Source: Thermoflexus sp. (lineage in GTDB: Bacteria; Chloroflexota; Anaerolineae; Aggregatilineales; Aggregatilineaceae). Taken from it: 64,000 nucleotides of DNA. The first letter of the stretch is position 1. Every line of letters starts with the position of its first letter. Below are positions 36,261 to 45,391 of this stretch, one piece after another. Where the stretch lies: contig DYGX01000011.1 in NCBI GenBank assembly GCA_020724465.1, positions 65,915 to 129,914 on the forward strand, read 5' to 3'. The notes below the pieces were generated by a model, which was not told where the DNA came from, did not search any database, and saw only the letters and a program-made list of their open reading frames with translations. The position numbers were made by a program, and so were the translations under genes.

Positions 36261-37807
36261 GCTGCGTGTCCTTCTGTGACCAGTTTCGTGTTTGTCAAAT
36301 GGGTCTGTCCGCTGGCGTACGCCATGATGCGCTCTTGGGTTGCTTCTTCACGATTCAGAATAGCTGCGATCCGGCCTTCGTGCATGACGACAATCCGGTC
36401 GCTCATCGCCAGAATCTCTGGCATCTCAGACGAGATCATGATGATGCCGATGCCCTGCTTGGCAAGCTCGACCATAAGCTGGTGAATCTCGGCTTTGGCC
36501 CCAACGTCGATGCCGCGCGTCGGCTCATCGAGAATCAAGACTTTGGGATTGACCATCAGCCACTTGGCGAGCACAACTTTCTGCTGGTTGCCGCCGGAGA
36601 GATTCTTGACGGTCTGCTCCATGCCGGGCGTGCGCACCCGCAGGCGGTTGACGTACTCACCTGCCGCGCGGCGCGCCAGCGCCCGCCGGACCCACCCGTA
36701 CCGGCTGAACCGCTTGAGCATCGGCATAATCATGTTGAACAACACCGTGTTCTCCAGGATGAGCCCCTGGTTGGCGCGATCTTCCGGCACCAGACCGATT
36801 CCGTACAGCATGGCATCTTCGGGCGAATGGATCTCGATCTCATGGCCATCCAGCCAGATGTACCCGTGATCCTTACGGTCGGCTCCGAAGATCAGGCGCA
36901 TCGTCTCGGTGCGTCCGGCGCCGATCAACCCGGCGAAGCCCAGGATCTCGCCGCGTTTGAGGTCAAACGTCACGTCTTCGACCACACCCCGCCGCGTCAG
37001 TCCCTGCACGGCCAGCACCGGCTCTGTGATGGGCACCGTTTCTTTGAGGAACAGATCGTCGATGTTGCGCCCGACCATCAGGCGAATGATCTGCTCGGCA
37101 TCGGCTTCTGCGGTCTTCAGCGTGCCGACGCGCTCGCCATCGCGCAGGACGATGATCCGGTCGCTGATCTCCAGCACCTCTTCCAGGCGGTGCGTGATGA
37201 AAATAATCGCCAGGCCGCGCTCCCTGAGATCACGGATAATGTCGAACAGAGACTTGGTTTCGTCCGCCCCCAGCGCCGAGGTCGGCTCGTCCATGATAAT
37301 CACCTGTGCTTCAATGGCCAGCGCCTTGGCGATCTCGACCTGCTGGCGCTCGGCGACAGACAGCTCTCCGACCAGGGCGGCAGGGTCGATCCGCGCGCGC
37401 ACGCGCTGAAGCAGCTCTGCCGCGTCGCGCTCCATTTTGCGCCGGTTCACCAGTTTGAACGGCTTAAGCAGGCCGCCATACCGCGGCTCGCGACCCATGA
37501 AAATATTGGCAGCCGCCGTCTGGTTGAGCGTGAGCGTGAATTCCTGGTAAATGGTCGAGATGCCGAGTTCCTGCGAGTGCGCAGGGTTGCGGGGCCGGAT
37601 CTCCTGGCCGTTGAGGTAAATGTGCCCGCTGTCTTTCTGATAGGCGCCGGCCAGGATCTTCATCAGTGTCGATTTGCCAGCGCCGTTTTCGCCCAACAGC
37701 GCGACCACTTCCCCACGATAGACTTCAAAGTCCACATTCTTGAGCGCCTGAACACCGGGGAAGGATTTCGACACCCCTTCGACGCGGAGGATGGGTTCCT
37801 GATTCAA
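36257..37807 (-). CDS. CUT2 sugar ABC transporter ATPase (XylG/RbsA/MglA-like), double domain
   Basis: A 516-residue protein with two ATPase domains. Domain 1: Walker A GENGAGKST near residue 40, signature LSVAERQQVEIAKAL, Walker B VIIMDEPTSAL, switch His in FITHRLEEV. Domain 2: Walker A altered to GLIGAGRTE as is normal for this family, signature LSGGNQQKVVLAKW, Walker B LILDEPTRGID. It energises uptake of the sugar bound by the tandem binding protein encoded upstream. Confidence 0.94.
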   Translation of the reverse strand: MNQEPILRVEGVSKSFPGVQALKNVDFEVYRGEVVALLGENGAGKSTLMKILAGAYQKDSGHIYLNGQEIRPRNPAHSQELGISTIYQEFTLTLNQTAAANIFMGREPRYGGLLKPFKLVNRRKMERDAAELLQRVRARIDPAALVGELSVAERQQVEIAKALAIEAQVIIMDEPTSALGADETKSLFDIIRDLRERGLAIIFITHRLEEVLEISDRIIVLRDGERVGTLKTAEADAEQIIRLMVGRNIDDLFLKETVPITEPVLAVQGLTRRGVVEDVTFDLKRGEILGFAGLIGAGRTETMRLIFGADRKDHGYIWLDGHEIEIHSPEDAMLYGIGLVPEDRANQGLILENTVLFNMIMPMLKRFSRYGWVRRALARRAAGEYVNRLRVRTPGMEQTVKNLSGGNQQKVVLAKWLMVNPKVLILDEPTRGIDVGAKAEIHQLMVELAKQGIGIIMISSEMPEILAMSDRIVVMHEGRIAAILNREEATQERIMAYASGQTHLTNTKLVTEGHAA

Positions 37808-37899
37808 GGTGTGCCTTCCTAAATTCTTTCCATACGAACTTCCCTGCGGTGGGAACTATACTCCCACCGCAGGGATAAAGCGAACTGGCCAGGGGCAAA

Positions 37900-39870
37900 T
37901 TACTCGCCAGGGAATGGCGGCGGCAGAGGCTTGGTGAAGTCGCTGGTCGCCCAGGCTTCGGCCATCGCGTCCACGTTGTGGATGGTCACGATGTCCATGC
38001 CGCTGTCGGTCCAGTCCGGATAGGGGTAGAGGTTGGTCACATGGTTGAGCGCCATGAAGACCGTGTCATAGCCCCAGCCCCAGTACTTCTGGCCGACGAG
38101 ACCGTGCAGCAGCCCATCCTGCACCCACTCCAGCTCGACCGGCAGGGTGTCGAACGCGACCGCCTTCATGCCCCGGTTGAGGACAGCATCCTCGAACTGC
38201 GGCATGGCACCGCGTCCGGCGAAGACCGGCCACAGCCCGACGAAGAACCAGCCGTCCAGGTCGGGGTTGGCGAGCATGGTCTCTTCGACAACCTGGACAC
38301 CCAGGTTGATGTCGTCGTTGCACGCCACCGTCGCTACGATCTCGATGCCAGGATACTGCGCGACATAGTCCCGGAAGCCACGCATGCGCTCTTCGAGGTT
38401 GAACGCACCCGGCACGCCGGTCAGCATGGCAACCTTACCTTCTTCACCCATGGCGCGGACGAGCAGTTCACCCGCGGCCCAACCACCGGTGTAGTTATCG
38501 ACGCCGAGGTAGGTGAAGCGACCGGAGTCGGGGGAGTCGGAGTCCCAGGTCATGACCGGGATGCCGGCGGCGATCGCGGCGTTGATCGGGTCGACGCAGC
38601 CGTCAGGGTCGTTGCAGCTCACGCCGATGGCGTCCACACCCTGCGAGATGGCGTCCTCGATGACGCGCGCCTGCTCGGCCATGTCCGAGTTGACCGACCC
38701 CATGTACAGACACTCGACGGTCCGGCCCGTCTGCGCGCTGAGTTCAGCCGCGGCGGCCATGCAGCCGTCACGTCCCAGCTCGAAGACCGGGTTGTTGAGC
38801 GCCTTCGGAATCCAGGCAATAGTAAACTTGCCATCTTCGGGCGGATAGGCGGGTGGCAGAGGCTTGGTGAAGTCGCTGGTCGCCCAGGCTTCGGCCATCG
38901 CGTCCACATTGTTGATGGTCACGATGTCCATGCCGCTGTCGGTCCAGTCCGGGAACTGCTTGCCGTTCACGACATAGTCGTACAGCATGAAGACCGTGTC
39001 GTAGCCCCAGCCCCAGTACTTCTGGCCGACGAGACCGTGCAGCAGCCCATCCTGCACCCACTCCAGCTCGACCGGCAGGGTGTCGAACGCGACCGCCTTC
39101 ATGCCCCGGTTGAGGACAGCATCCTCGAACTGCGGCATGGCACCGCGTCCGGCGAAGACCGGCCACAGCCCGACGAAGAACCAGCCGTCCAGGTCGGGGT
39201 TGGCGAGCATGGTCTCTTCGACAACCTGGACACCCAGGTTGATGTCGTCGTTGCACGCCACCGTCGCTACGATCTCGATGCCAGGATACTGCGCGACATA
39301 GTCCCGGAAGCCACGCATGCGCTCTTCGAGGTTGAACGCACCCGGCACGCCGGTCAGCATGGCAACCTTACCTTCTTCACCCATGGCGCGGACGAGCAGT
39401 TCACCCGCGGCCCAACCACCGGTGTAGTTATCGACGCCGAGGTAGGTGAAGCGACCGGAGTCGGGGGAGTCGGAGTCCCAGGTCATGACCGGGATGCCGG
39501 CGGCGATCGCGGCGTTGATCGGGTCGACGCAGCCGTCAGGGTCGTTGCAGCTCACGCCGATGGCGTCCACACCCTGCGAGATGGCGTCCTCGATGACGCG
39601 CGCCTGCTCGGCCATGTCCGAGTTGACCGACCCCATGTACAGACACTCGACGGTCCGGCCCGTCTGCGCGCTGAGTTCAGCCGCGGCGGCCATGCAGCCG
39701 TCACGTCCCAGCTCGAAGACCGGGTTGTTGAGCGCCTTCGGAATCCAGGCAATGGTGAATGTGTCGTCCTGCGCCTGAACGGCGGGGACGGACACTCCGC
39801 TGCCCGCAAGCGGCGATAGCGTGATCACCGCCAGGGCCAAAGCAGTAATTAGACGTAACCCATTCTTCAT
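37900..39870 (-). CDS. CUT2 sugar-binding protein with two fused full-length copies
   Basis: A 656-residue exported protein: signal sequence (1-34), then two complete type I periplasmic-binding domains (about 36-345 and 347-656), each starting FTIAWIPKALNNPVFELGRD. The units repeat with a 311-residue (933-base) period and are almost identical; differences cluster in one stretch, LYDYVVNGKQFPDW against LNHVTNLYPYPDW. The second copy has no signal sequence and follows a short linker (PPAYPPEDGK). Usual length for the family is about 330. ATG 39870 has AGGAGG upstream. A sequencing or assembly artefact cannot be excluded from sequence alone. Confidence 0.88.
   Translation of the reverse strand: MKNGLRLITALALAVITLSPLAGSGVSVPAVQAQDDTFTIAWIPKALNNPVFELGRDGCMAAAAELSAQTGRTVECLYMGSVNSDMAEQARVIEDAISQGVDAIGVSCNDPDGCVDPINAAIAAGIPVMTWDSDSPDSGRFTYLGVDNYTGGWAAGELLVRAMGEEGKVAMLTGVPGAFNLEERMRGFRDYVAQYPGIEIVATVACNDDINLGVQVVEETMLANPDLDGWFFVGLWPVFAGRGAMPQFEDAVLNRGMKAVAFDTLPVELEWVQDGLLHGLVGQKYWGWGYDTVFMLYDYVVNGKQFPDWTDSGMDIVTINNVDAMAEAWATSDFTKPLPPAYPPEDGKFTIAWIPKALNNPVFELGRDGCMAAAAELSAQTGRTVECLYMGSVNSDMAEQARVIEDAISQGVDAIGVSCNDPDGCVDPINAAIAAGIPVMTWDSDSPDSGRFTYLGVDNYTGGWAAGELLVRAMGEEGKVAMLTGVPGAFNLEERMRGFRDYVAQYPGIEIVATVACNDDINLGVQVVEETMLANPDLDGWFFVGLWPVFAGRGAMPQFEDAVLNRGMKAVAFDTLPVELEWVQDGLLHGLVGQKYWGWGYDTVFMALNHVTNLYPYPDWTDSGMDIVTIHNVDAMAEAWATSDFTKPLPPPFPGE
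37919..39753. repeat. In-frame direct tandem repeat, 933-base period
   Basis: Bases 38069-38820 and 39002-39753 (752 bases) read identically by eye. The adjoining stretches 37919-38068 and 38852-39001 match except for scattered changes and a divergent block at about 38022-38058 against 38955-38991. The repeat encodes the two halves of the binding protein. Confidence 0.9.
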
Positions 39871-40030
39871 GCTGAGAGGTCCTCCTTAAATAAAAGACAC
39901 ACCGGGAGCGCAGTGACCCCCATCGAAACGATTGAGGCGAATAACCCCCTGATCCCGGCGCATCAGTACAAGAGTCCGTTTGTGGACAGCGAGGTGCGCT
40001 GCCACAGCGGTTCCCGCACTGCAACCGGGA

Positions 40031-40068
40031 TTTTGTTAATTAATGCAACAAAATTAACCGTTTGTCAA
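40031..40068 (-). promoter_or_regulatory. Transporter promoter overlapped by a ROK-type operator
   Basis: On the minus strand TTGACA lies at 40068-40063 and ATTAAT at 40044-40039 (18-base spacer), driving the binding-protein operon. The inverted repeat TTTTGTT-N9-AACAAAA (40031-40053), with a second symmetry GTTAATT/AATTAAC (40035-40041, 40052-40058), covers the -10 and part of the spacer. Its GTT...AAC form resembles XylR operators of Bacillus. It lies in the 310-base gap 39871-40180 shared with the divergent ROK gene. Confidence 0.6.
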
Positions 40069-40121
40069 GTAGGCTGTGCAGGCGCTGTTAGGTGATCCAT
40101 AACTCCCTTTACCGGGGTTGC

Positions 40122-40150
40122 TTGACAGCGCGATCGCCTGAGCCTATATT
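40122..40150 (+). promoter_or_regulatory. Promoter of the ROK regulator gene
   Basis: TTGACA (40122-40127), a 17-base spacer and TATATT (40145-40150). A further TTTTGTTTTG follows directly and may be an operator half-site for autoregulation. The start codon is about 30 bases downstream. Confidence 0.7.
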
Positions 40151-40183
40151 TTGTTTTGAGTCTATACGAAATGGATAAGGGTG

Positions 40184-41404
40184 ATGCCGCCGGTTCGCGC
40201 CGATCAAAATCTGGTTAAGCAACTGAACTGCGCATTGATCCTCGATCAACTGCTCGCCAGCTCGCCGCTGTCGCGCGCCAACCTGGCGGAGCAGACCGGG
40301 CTGACACGCAGCACCGTTTCATCACTGGTCGGCGAACTGATCGAGCAGGGGTTGATCCGGGAAGTCGGCCTCGAATCGGCTGGCTCGCGCGGCCGCCCCG
40401 GAATTCTGCTGGAACTGAACCCATATGGGGGATCGATTGTCGGCATCGAGATCAACGTCGGCTATGTGACCGTTATCCTCACCGACTTCACCGCGCGGAC
40501 CTTGTGGCGGCGGCATGTGCAGATCCCCGAGACGACGGACCGCGCGGAGATGCTGGCGCTGGCTGAGGGCCTGATCGGCGAGGCGATCCGGGCCGGGGCC
40601 GCCAATAACCTCAGGTTGCTTGGGATTGGGCTTGGCGTGCCGGGGCTGGTCGATATCGGGCAGGGCGTGCTGCGCTATGCGCCAAACCTCGGCTGGCGCG
40701 ATGTGAACTTCCGCGAGCAGTGGGGGAACAAATTTGGTGTGCCGCTGTATATCGAAAACGATGGCAATGCGGCGGCACTTGGGGAGCACTATTTCGGGGT
40801 GGCGAAAGGCCACCAGCATTTTGTCTTTCTGGGGACGGGGGTTGGCCTGGCCGGTGGACTGATGCTCAACGGCGAGGTCTATCGCGGCGTGGGAGGATAC
40901 GCCGGCGAAGTCGGCCACATGATCGTCGAGTCGGGCGGGGACCTGTGCAGTTGCGGTCGGCGCGGTTGCTGGGAAACACTGGTCGGGCCGCGCGCCGTCA
41001 TCCGTGGGATCGCGCAGGCGTTGGAGCGCGGCGCGCCGTCTCGCATCCCCGAGCTGGTCGGTGGCGACACCCGGCGGATCACGATGGATGTGGTCGTGAG
41101 TGCGGCCAACCAGGGCGACCAGCTCGCCCTGGACACTCTCTCAGATATCGCGTTGTACCTGGGCGCGGGCATCGCGAACCTGATCAACCTGTTCAATCCG
41201 GAGATGATCGTCCTGGGCGGCACGCTGATCGCCGCGGGCGACTATCTGCTGCGACCTATCAGTAAGATCATCGCGGCAGAAGCTCTGCCCGAACCGACGC
41301 GGATGGTCGCGCTGGCGCTGTCGGCGTTGGGGACGGACGCCTGCGTCAAGGGCGCCGTGGCGCTGGTTATCGATGGCATTGTTCGCGAGCCGGTCTTCTG
41401 TTAG
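40184..41404 (+). CDS. ROK-family transcriptional regulator (XylR/NagC-like)
   Basis: A 406-residue repressor-type ROK protein. The N-terminal winged helix (LAEQTGLTRSTVSSLVGELI, about residues 33-52) is followed by the sugar-kinase-like fold with GLGVPGLVD, the phosphate loop GTGVGLAGGLMLNG and the zinc motif CSCGRRGCWE. Such proteins release their operator on binding a sugar. It is divergent from the CUT2 transporter operon and a ROK-like operator overlaps that operon's promoter, so it probably senses the same sugar, xylose or a related pentose. ATG 40184 is chosen; GTG 40181 is next to it. Confidence 0.9.
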   Translation: MPPVRADQNLVKQLNCALILDQLLASSPLSRANLAEQTGLTRSTVSSLVGELIEQGLIREVGLESAGSRGRPGILLELNPYGGSIVGIEINVGYVTVILTDFTARTLWRRHVQIPETTDRAEMLALAEGLIGEAIRAGAANNLRLLGIGLGVPGLVDIGQGVLRYAPNLGWRDVNFREQWGNKFGVPLYIENDGNAAALGEHYFGVAKGHQHFVFLGTGVGLAGGLMLNGEVYRGVGGYAGEVGHMIVESGGDLCSCGRRGCWETLVGPRAVIRGIAQALERGAPSRIPELVGGDTRRITMDVVVSAANQGDQLALDTLSDIALYLGAGIANLINLFNPEMIVLGGTLIAAGDYLLRPISKIIAAEALPEPTRMVALALSALGTDACVKGAVALVIDGIVREPVFC

Positions 41405-41473
41405 ACTGAGGGGGCGGCGGGCCGACGGACGCCGCCCGATCGTCCACCGGCAAGTTTGAGGATGTAGGATCCG

Positions 41474-41845
41474 ATGGGCACGATTCTATTGGTCGAAGAT
41501 AACCAGAACACGGCCGACTTCATCATTCGCATCCTCGAATCCGAAGGGCACACCGTGCTCCACGCGACGCGCGGCCTGGAAGGGGCACGCTGGGCGCGGG
41601 CGGCCCATATCGATCTGGTGCTGATGGACATCGACCTTCCAGATGTCAACGGGCGCAGCGTCGTGCTCAGCCTGCGCCGCCAGAAGTCCGCCAGCGCCCT
41701 GCCGATCATCGCCGTGACCGTGCAGGCCGACGAGGAGTCGGTTCGGCTGGCGGAAGGTTTCGGCTGCAACGCCTTTCTGGCCAAGCCATTTCTGCCCGAA
41801 GAGCTGATCGGGCTGGTCAATCATTTTCTGAAGCCCGCCGACTGA
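41474..41845 (+). CDS. Single-domain response regulator (CheY-like receiver)
   Basis: A 123-residue receiver without output domain. It has acidic residues in LLVEDN, the phosphoacceptor Asp in LVLMDIDLPDVNG, Thr in AVTVQAD and Lys in FLAKPFLPEEL. Partner kinase unknown; the closest orphan hybrid kinase is the ABC-GAF-kinase fusion at 31139-33730, 8 kb away, but a link is conjecture. It is 69 bases downstream of the ROK gene on the same strand. Confidence 0.9.
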   Translation: MGTILLVEDNQNTADFIIRILESEGHTVLHATRGLEGARWARAAHIDLVLMDIDLPDVNGRSVVLSLRRQKSASALPIIAVTVQADEESVRLAEGFGCNAFLAKPFLPEELIGLVNHFLKPAD

Positions 41846-42102
41846 TCTGGGTGGGACGCCGCGAGCGTCCCCGTTTCGTCTCCCTCTCGCATTGCCCCCG
41901 TGCCCAACCGCAGCCAGTGTTTGTGGCCTGATCGGGCAGGAACCGGGAGCGGTACGCCTGTTCGCGCTGTTTACAAATATCGCCTGTTCTGATGATATAT
42001 GGCCCCCGCGCGCGCGGCTGACTTGGCATATACTCCGTTCACACATTCTCCGCGAGTGGGGCGTGCTTTCGACGCGCCGTTGGCCTATCCCTGGAGTGTT
42101 CT

Positions 42103-42834
42103 GTGACCGCATCCCGTTCTTCCCTGACCGATCACGCTGATTGGGCGCCTGTTCTGATGGGCGAAGCACTGCTGTTTGGATTGCTGGGCCGGGTGCTGTA
42201 CACCAACCCGGCGCGCGAGTGGCTCGAGCCGCTGGCGACCGACGGCCTGTTTGACGATGTGCCGTTTGCTGGCAGCCAGGACAGCACTCGGCACGGCTTG
42301 GCGCTGCTCTCCGGCTGGGCGGCGGCGGTGTCCGAGGCAGGTCTGAGCGACGAGATGCTCAAGGCGCTCAGGGTCGATTTTGCGCACCTGTTCGTTGGCG
42401 AGCGCCGAATGGCCGTCCCGGCGTGGGAGTCGGTCTACTTCAGCCCGGAGCGCCTCACGTTCCAGGATGAGACGGTGGACGTGCGCCGGTGGTATGAGCG
42501 TTTTGGCGTGCAGCCGAGCATGCAGGGCAAAGAACCCGAAGATCACATCGCCTTCGAGCTGAGCTTCGTCGCGTATTGCGCCGAGCGCGCTGTCGAGGCG
42601 CTGGAAAGCGGCGACGAGGCCGCGTTCGGCGAACTGCTGGCAGCTCAACGCGCGTTCCTTGAGCAGCACTTGCTGCGCTGGGGCTGGAAGTGGGCCGAGC
42701 TGGCTCACGACCACGCCGCGACGGACTTCTACCGCGGGCTGGCGCTGCTGGTCAGGGGTGGACTGCTCGAGCTGTCGGACGTGTTTGGCCTGCCCATCCA
42801 GTGGGAAACCCGCTTCCCTGGCTTGCTGGCATGA
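42103..42834 (+). CDS. TorD/DmsD-family molybdoenzyme chaperone
   Basis: A 243-residue all-helical protein with TorD family marks: the RVDFAHLFVGERRMAVPAWE stretch (the D-x-x-x-L-F-x-G...P-x-E-S-V-Y pattern) at about residues 89-110, the EPEDHIAFELSFVAYCAE signature near 145-162, and RAFLEQHLLRWGW. Family members bind the Tat signal and help insert the molybdenum cofactor into DMSO-reductase-family enzymes. Start is GTG 42103 with GGAG upstream. It is followed 16 bases later by a radical SAM gene, not by a molybdoenzyme. Confidence 0.85.
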   Translation: MTASRSSLTDHADWAPVLMGEALLFGLLGRVLYTNPAREWLEPLATDGLFDDVPFAGSQDSTRHGLALLSGWAAAVSEAGLSDEMLKALRVDFAHLFVGERRMAVPAWESVYFSPERLTFQDETVDVRRWYERFGVQPSMQGKEPEDHIAFELSFVAYCAERAVEALESGDEAAFGELLAAQRAFLEQHLLRWGWKWAELAHDHAATDFYRGLALLVRGGLLELSDVFGLPIQWETRFPGLLA

Positions 42835-42850
42835 ATGAGGAGCGCGGCCC

Positions 42851-44173
42851 GTGATCGTTGACATCACGCGGGAGACACATGGCCAGATTCGTAACCCGGT
42901 CTTTGCCCGCTACGCGGCAATGTATCTGGACATATACGACCGGTACATGGAGCAGATCCGCGCGACCGGTATCGAGATCGACCCGCACGACTATAGCCGG
43001 GAAGTCGCGCAGCGGCGCGAGCGTCTACGCCAACGGGGTGCGCATGTGCGCAATGAAGGCCGCAGCGTGTACATCAACGCCATCTCGCCCGCCTGCGTCG
43101 CGTGCAAGAAGGGGGTGGGCAGCGCCACGTTTTTTGTCTCGCTGCGCTGCCACCGCGACTGCTATTACTGCTTCAACCCCAACCAGATGGATTATGAGTT
43201 CTACAAAACCCATACGCGGGACCTGATTCGGGAGCTGGACGAGATCGCCGCGCAGGGCGGGCAGTTGGAGTGCCTGGCGCTGACCGGGGGTGAGCCACTG
43301 CTCCACCAAGATGAAGCCCTGGCGTTCTTCCGCCACGCACGCGCGCTGTATCCCGGCGCCCATCTGCGCCTGTATACATGCGGTGATTATGTCGATGAGC
43401 CGATCTTGCAGGAATTGCAGGCGGCCGGGCTGGATGAAATCCGCTTCAGCATCCGCATGCACGATGCGCCAAAAGCCCGCGAGCACACTCTGCACCGCAT
43501 TGAGCTGGCTGGCCGCTATATCCGGCTGGTGATGGTCGAGATGCCCGTCCCGCCCGGCACGCAGGACGAGATGCGCGCGCTGCTGCTGGAACTCGACCGG
43601 ATCGGCATTTTCAGTATCAACCTGCTGGAGTTGTGTTACCCGCTCATCAACGCGGAAGATTTCAACGCGCGCGGCTTCAAGGTCAAAGCACGCCCCTTCG
43701 AGACGCTGTACGATTACTGGTACGCGGGCGGGGTGCCGGTCGCACGGAGCGAGCTGGAGTGCCTGGACCTGCTCGAGTTCGCGCTAGAGCAGGGGCTGTC
43801 CATCGGAGTACACTACTGTTCGCTGGAAAACAAGTTCACCGGGCAGAACTACCAGCAGAACGCCGGGCGGAAGCTGCCGCGTGTGGCGCTGCTATCCAAC
43901 CGCGACTACATGCTGAAATCCGCCAAAGTCTTCGGCGACGACATCCCGCGCGTGCTGGACGTGTTCGCGCGTGCTGGCGTCCGCGACTACGAGCACGACC
44001 CGGCTCACGGCTACCTGGAATTCAGCGTCAGCCACATCCGCGCGCTGAAGAAGCTGGACGTCGAGATCGGCATCTCGACCAGCACCCTTGAGCAGCGCGA
44101 AGATGGCGTCTATCTGCGCGAGCTGAAGATCGACCTGACCACACCTGCGTGGTTCAAGCCGGCTGACATCTAG
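42851..44173 (+). CDS. Radical SAM protein linked to TorD
   Basis: A 440-residue protein starting at GTG 42851. The radical SAM cluster motif is Cys100, Cys104, Cys107 (RCHRDCYYCFNP); the GGEP motif follows in CLALTGGEPLLHQDE, which binds SAM. Two more Cys (82 and 85, ACVACKKG) precede the core and may be part of a second metal site. No known subfamily (MoaA, PflA, anSME) fits clearly by eye. The tight pairing with a TorD chaperone suggests maturation of a molybdoenzyme or a haem/cofactor step, but the reaction is unknown. Confidence 0.82.
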   Translation: MIVDITRETHGQIRNPVFARYAAMYLDIYDRYMEQIRATGIEIDPHDYSREVAQRRERLRQRGAHVRNEGRSVYINAISPACVACKKGVGSATFFVSLRCHRDCYYCFNPNQMDYEFYKTHTRDLIRELDEIAAQGGQLECLALTGGEPLLHQDEALAFFRHARALYPGAHLRLYTCGDYVDEPILQELQAAGLDEIRFSIRMHDAPKAREHTLHRIELAGRYIRLVMVEMPVPPGTQDEMRALLLELDRIGIFSINLLELCYPLINAEDFNARGFKVKARPFETLYDYWYAGGVPVARSELECLDLLEFALEQGLSIGVHYCSLENKFTGQNYQQNAGRKLPRVALLSNRDYMLKSAKVFGDDIPRVLDVFARAGVRDYEHDPAHGYLEFSVSHIRALKKLDVEIGISTSTLEQREDGVYLRELKIDLTTPAWFKPADI

Positions 44174-44199
44174 GCCGCTATCATCCGCGCTGGCGGGAA

Positions 44200-44243
44200 T
44201 TGACAGGCCGCCGGAAAACCGGTAATGTGTAGAAAACGATTTC
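44200..44243 (+). promoter_or_regulatory. Promoter and operator of the LacI-isomerase unit
   Basis: TTGACA (44200-44205), 17-base spacer and a weak TAATGT (44223-44228). Just downstream GAAAACGATTTC (44232-44243) is an imperfect palindrome with the AACG core of LacI-family operators, at the place expected for repression of transcription start. Confidence 0.5.
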
Positions 44244-44289
44244 CCGGCGCGCGTAATGTGCGGTGCGCCGCTGTTCGGGTGATCGTACT

Positions 44290-45315
44290 ATGAGGCAGCA
44301 CTCGTTCCGTCCGGTCACCATTGCCGAAGTCGCCCGGCACGCGGGCGTTTCTCAGGCGACCGTATCGCGCGTGATCAACGGCAACGCGACCGTGGCCGCC
44401 GAGCTTCAGGCCCGGGTCCGCCGCGCCGTCGAGGAGTTAGGCTACCAGCCCGACCGCGCCGCGCGGCGCCTTCGCTCGAACGCCAGCCAGGTGCTGGGCT
44501 TAATCGTCTCGGATATTCAAAACCCCTACTTCACGGCCGTGGTGCGCGGCGTCGAGGACGCTGCCTACGCGCAGGGCATGGCTGTGCTGCTGTGCAACAG
44601 CGACGGTGATCCCGACAAGCAAGCCAGCTATATCCAGGTGCTGCGCGCGGAACGCGCCGCCGGGTTGATCGTCGCCCCGACGAGCGTCCGCGACGGGCCG
44701 ATGCTGGTTGCGGTGCGGGCCGGCGGCACGCCGGTGGTGCTGCTCGATCGCCAGATTGAAGGCGGGGCTTTCGACAGTGTGGTGGTCGACAACGTGCATG
44801 GGGCAGAGATGGCGACCATGCATCTGCTGGCGCTGGGGCGGCAGCGCGTGGCGCTGATCGCGGGCGCGCTCGACACCACGACCGGGCGCGACCGGCTGCG
44901 CGGCTATCGCCAGGCGCTCGAAGCGCACGGCGTCCGCTCAGACCCGCGGTTGATCAAAGAAGGGGACTTCAAGTACGACGCCGGGTACACGCTGGCCCGC
45001 GTGCTGCTGGAGCAAGATCCACGGCCCGACGCGCTGTTTGTCGCCAACAATCTGATGACCCTCGGCGCGCTCAAGGCCTTGCGGGAGGCAGGGGTGCGCG
45101 TTCCGGACGACATCGCGCTGGTTGGGTTCGACGATTTCCCCTGGGCATCCGAGCTTCAGCCGCCGCTGACGACGGTCGCCCAGCCGACGTACGAGCTGGG
45201 CCGCATCGCTGCGCAGCAGCTCTTCGAGCGCCTGCGCGACCCGGACGCCCCGGCCCGCACGCACGTGTTGCAGACCCGGTTGGTGGTGCGCGCGTCGTGT
45301 GGCGCGCGCCTTTAG
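44290..45315 (+). CDS. LacI-family transcriptional regulator
   Basis: A 341-residue regulator: helix-turn-helix [20 protein letters not shown] near residues 10-29, hinge [11 protein letters not shown], effector domain with [21 protein letters not shown] and [20 protein letters not shown]. The ATG at 44290 puts the DNA-binding helix at the usual distance; the longer frame to 44263 has no ribosome site. The isomerase-family gene follows after 76 bases, so it probably regulates that gene and itself through the operator at 44232-44243. Confidence 0.92.
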   Translation: MRQHSFRPVTIAEVARHAGVSQATVSRVINGNATVAAELQARVRRAVEELGYQPDRAARRLRSNASQVLGLIVSDIQNPYFTAVVRGVEDAAYAQGMAVLLCNSDGDPDKQASYIQVLRAERAAGLIVAPTSVRDGPMLVAVRAGGTPVVLLDRQIEGGAFDSVVVDNVHGAEMATMHLLALGRQRVALIAGALDTTTGRDRLRGYRQALEAHGVRSDPRLIKEGDFKYDAGYTLARVLLEQDPRPDALFVANNLMTLGALKALREAGVRVPDDIALVGFDDFPWASELQPPLTTVAQPTYELGRIAAQQLFERLRDPDAPARTHVLQTRLVVRASCGARL

Positions 45316-45391
45316 CCCTGGTGCATCAGGGCGCTTCGTGATTTCGCCGGCGGCCAGGCCGCCCCTGTGGCTTAGAAGAGGCGAGAAAAAC

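Noticed and set aside
37978-39819. 613-codon plus-strand frame with an internal repeat
   Set aside because: The repeat is only the mirror of the duplicated binding-protein gene on the other strand.
37900-39870. Two separate binding-protein genes
   Set aside because: There is no stop, ribosome site or second signal sequence between the copies; the frame is open throughout.
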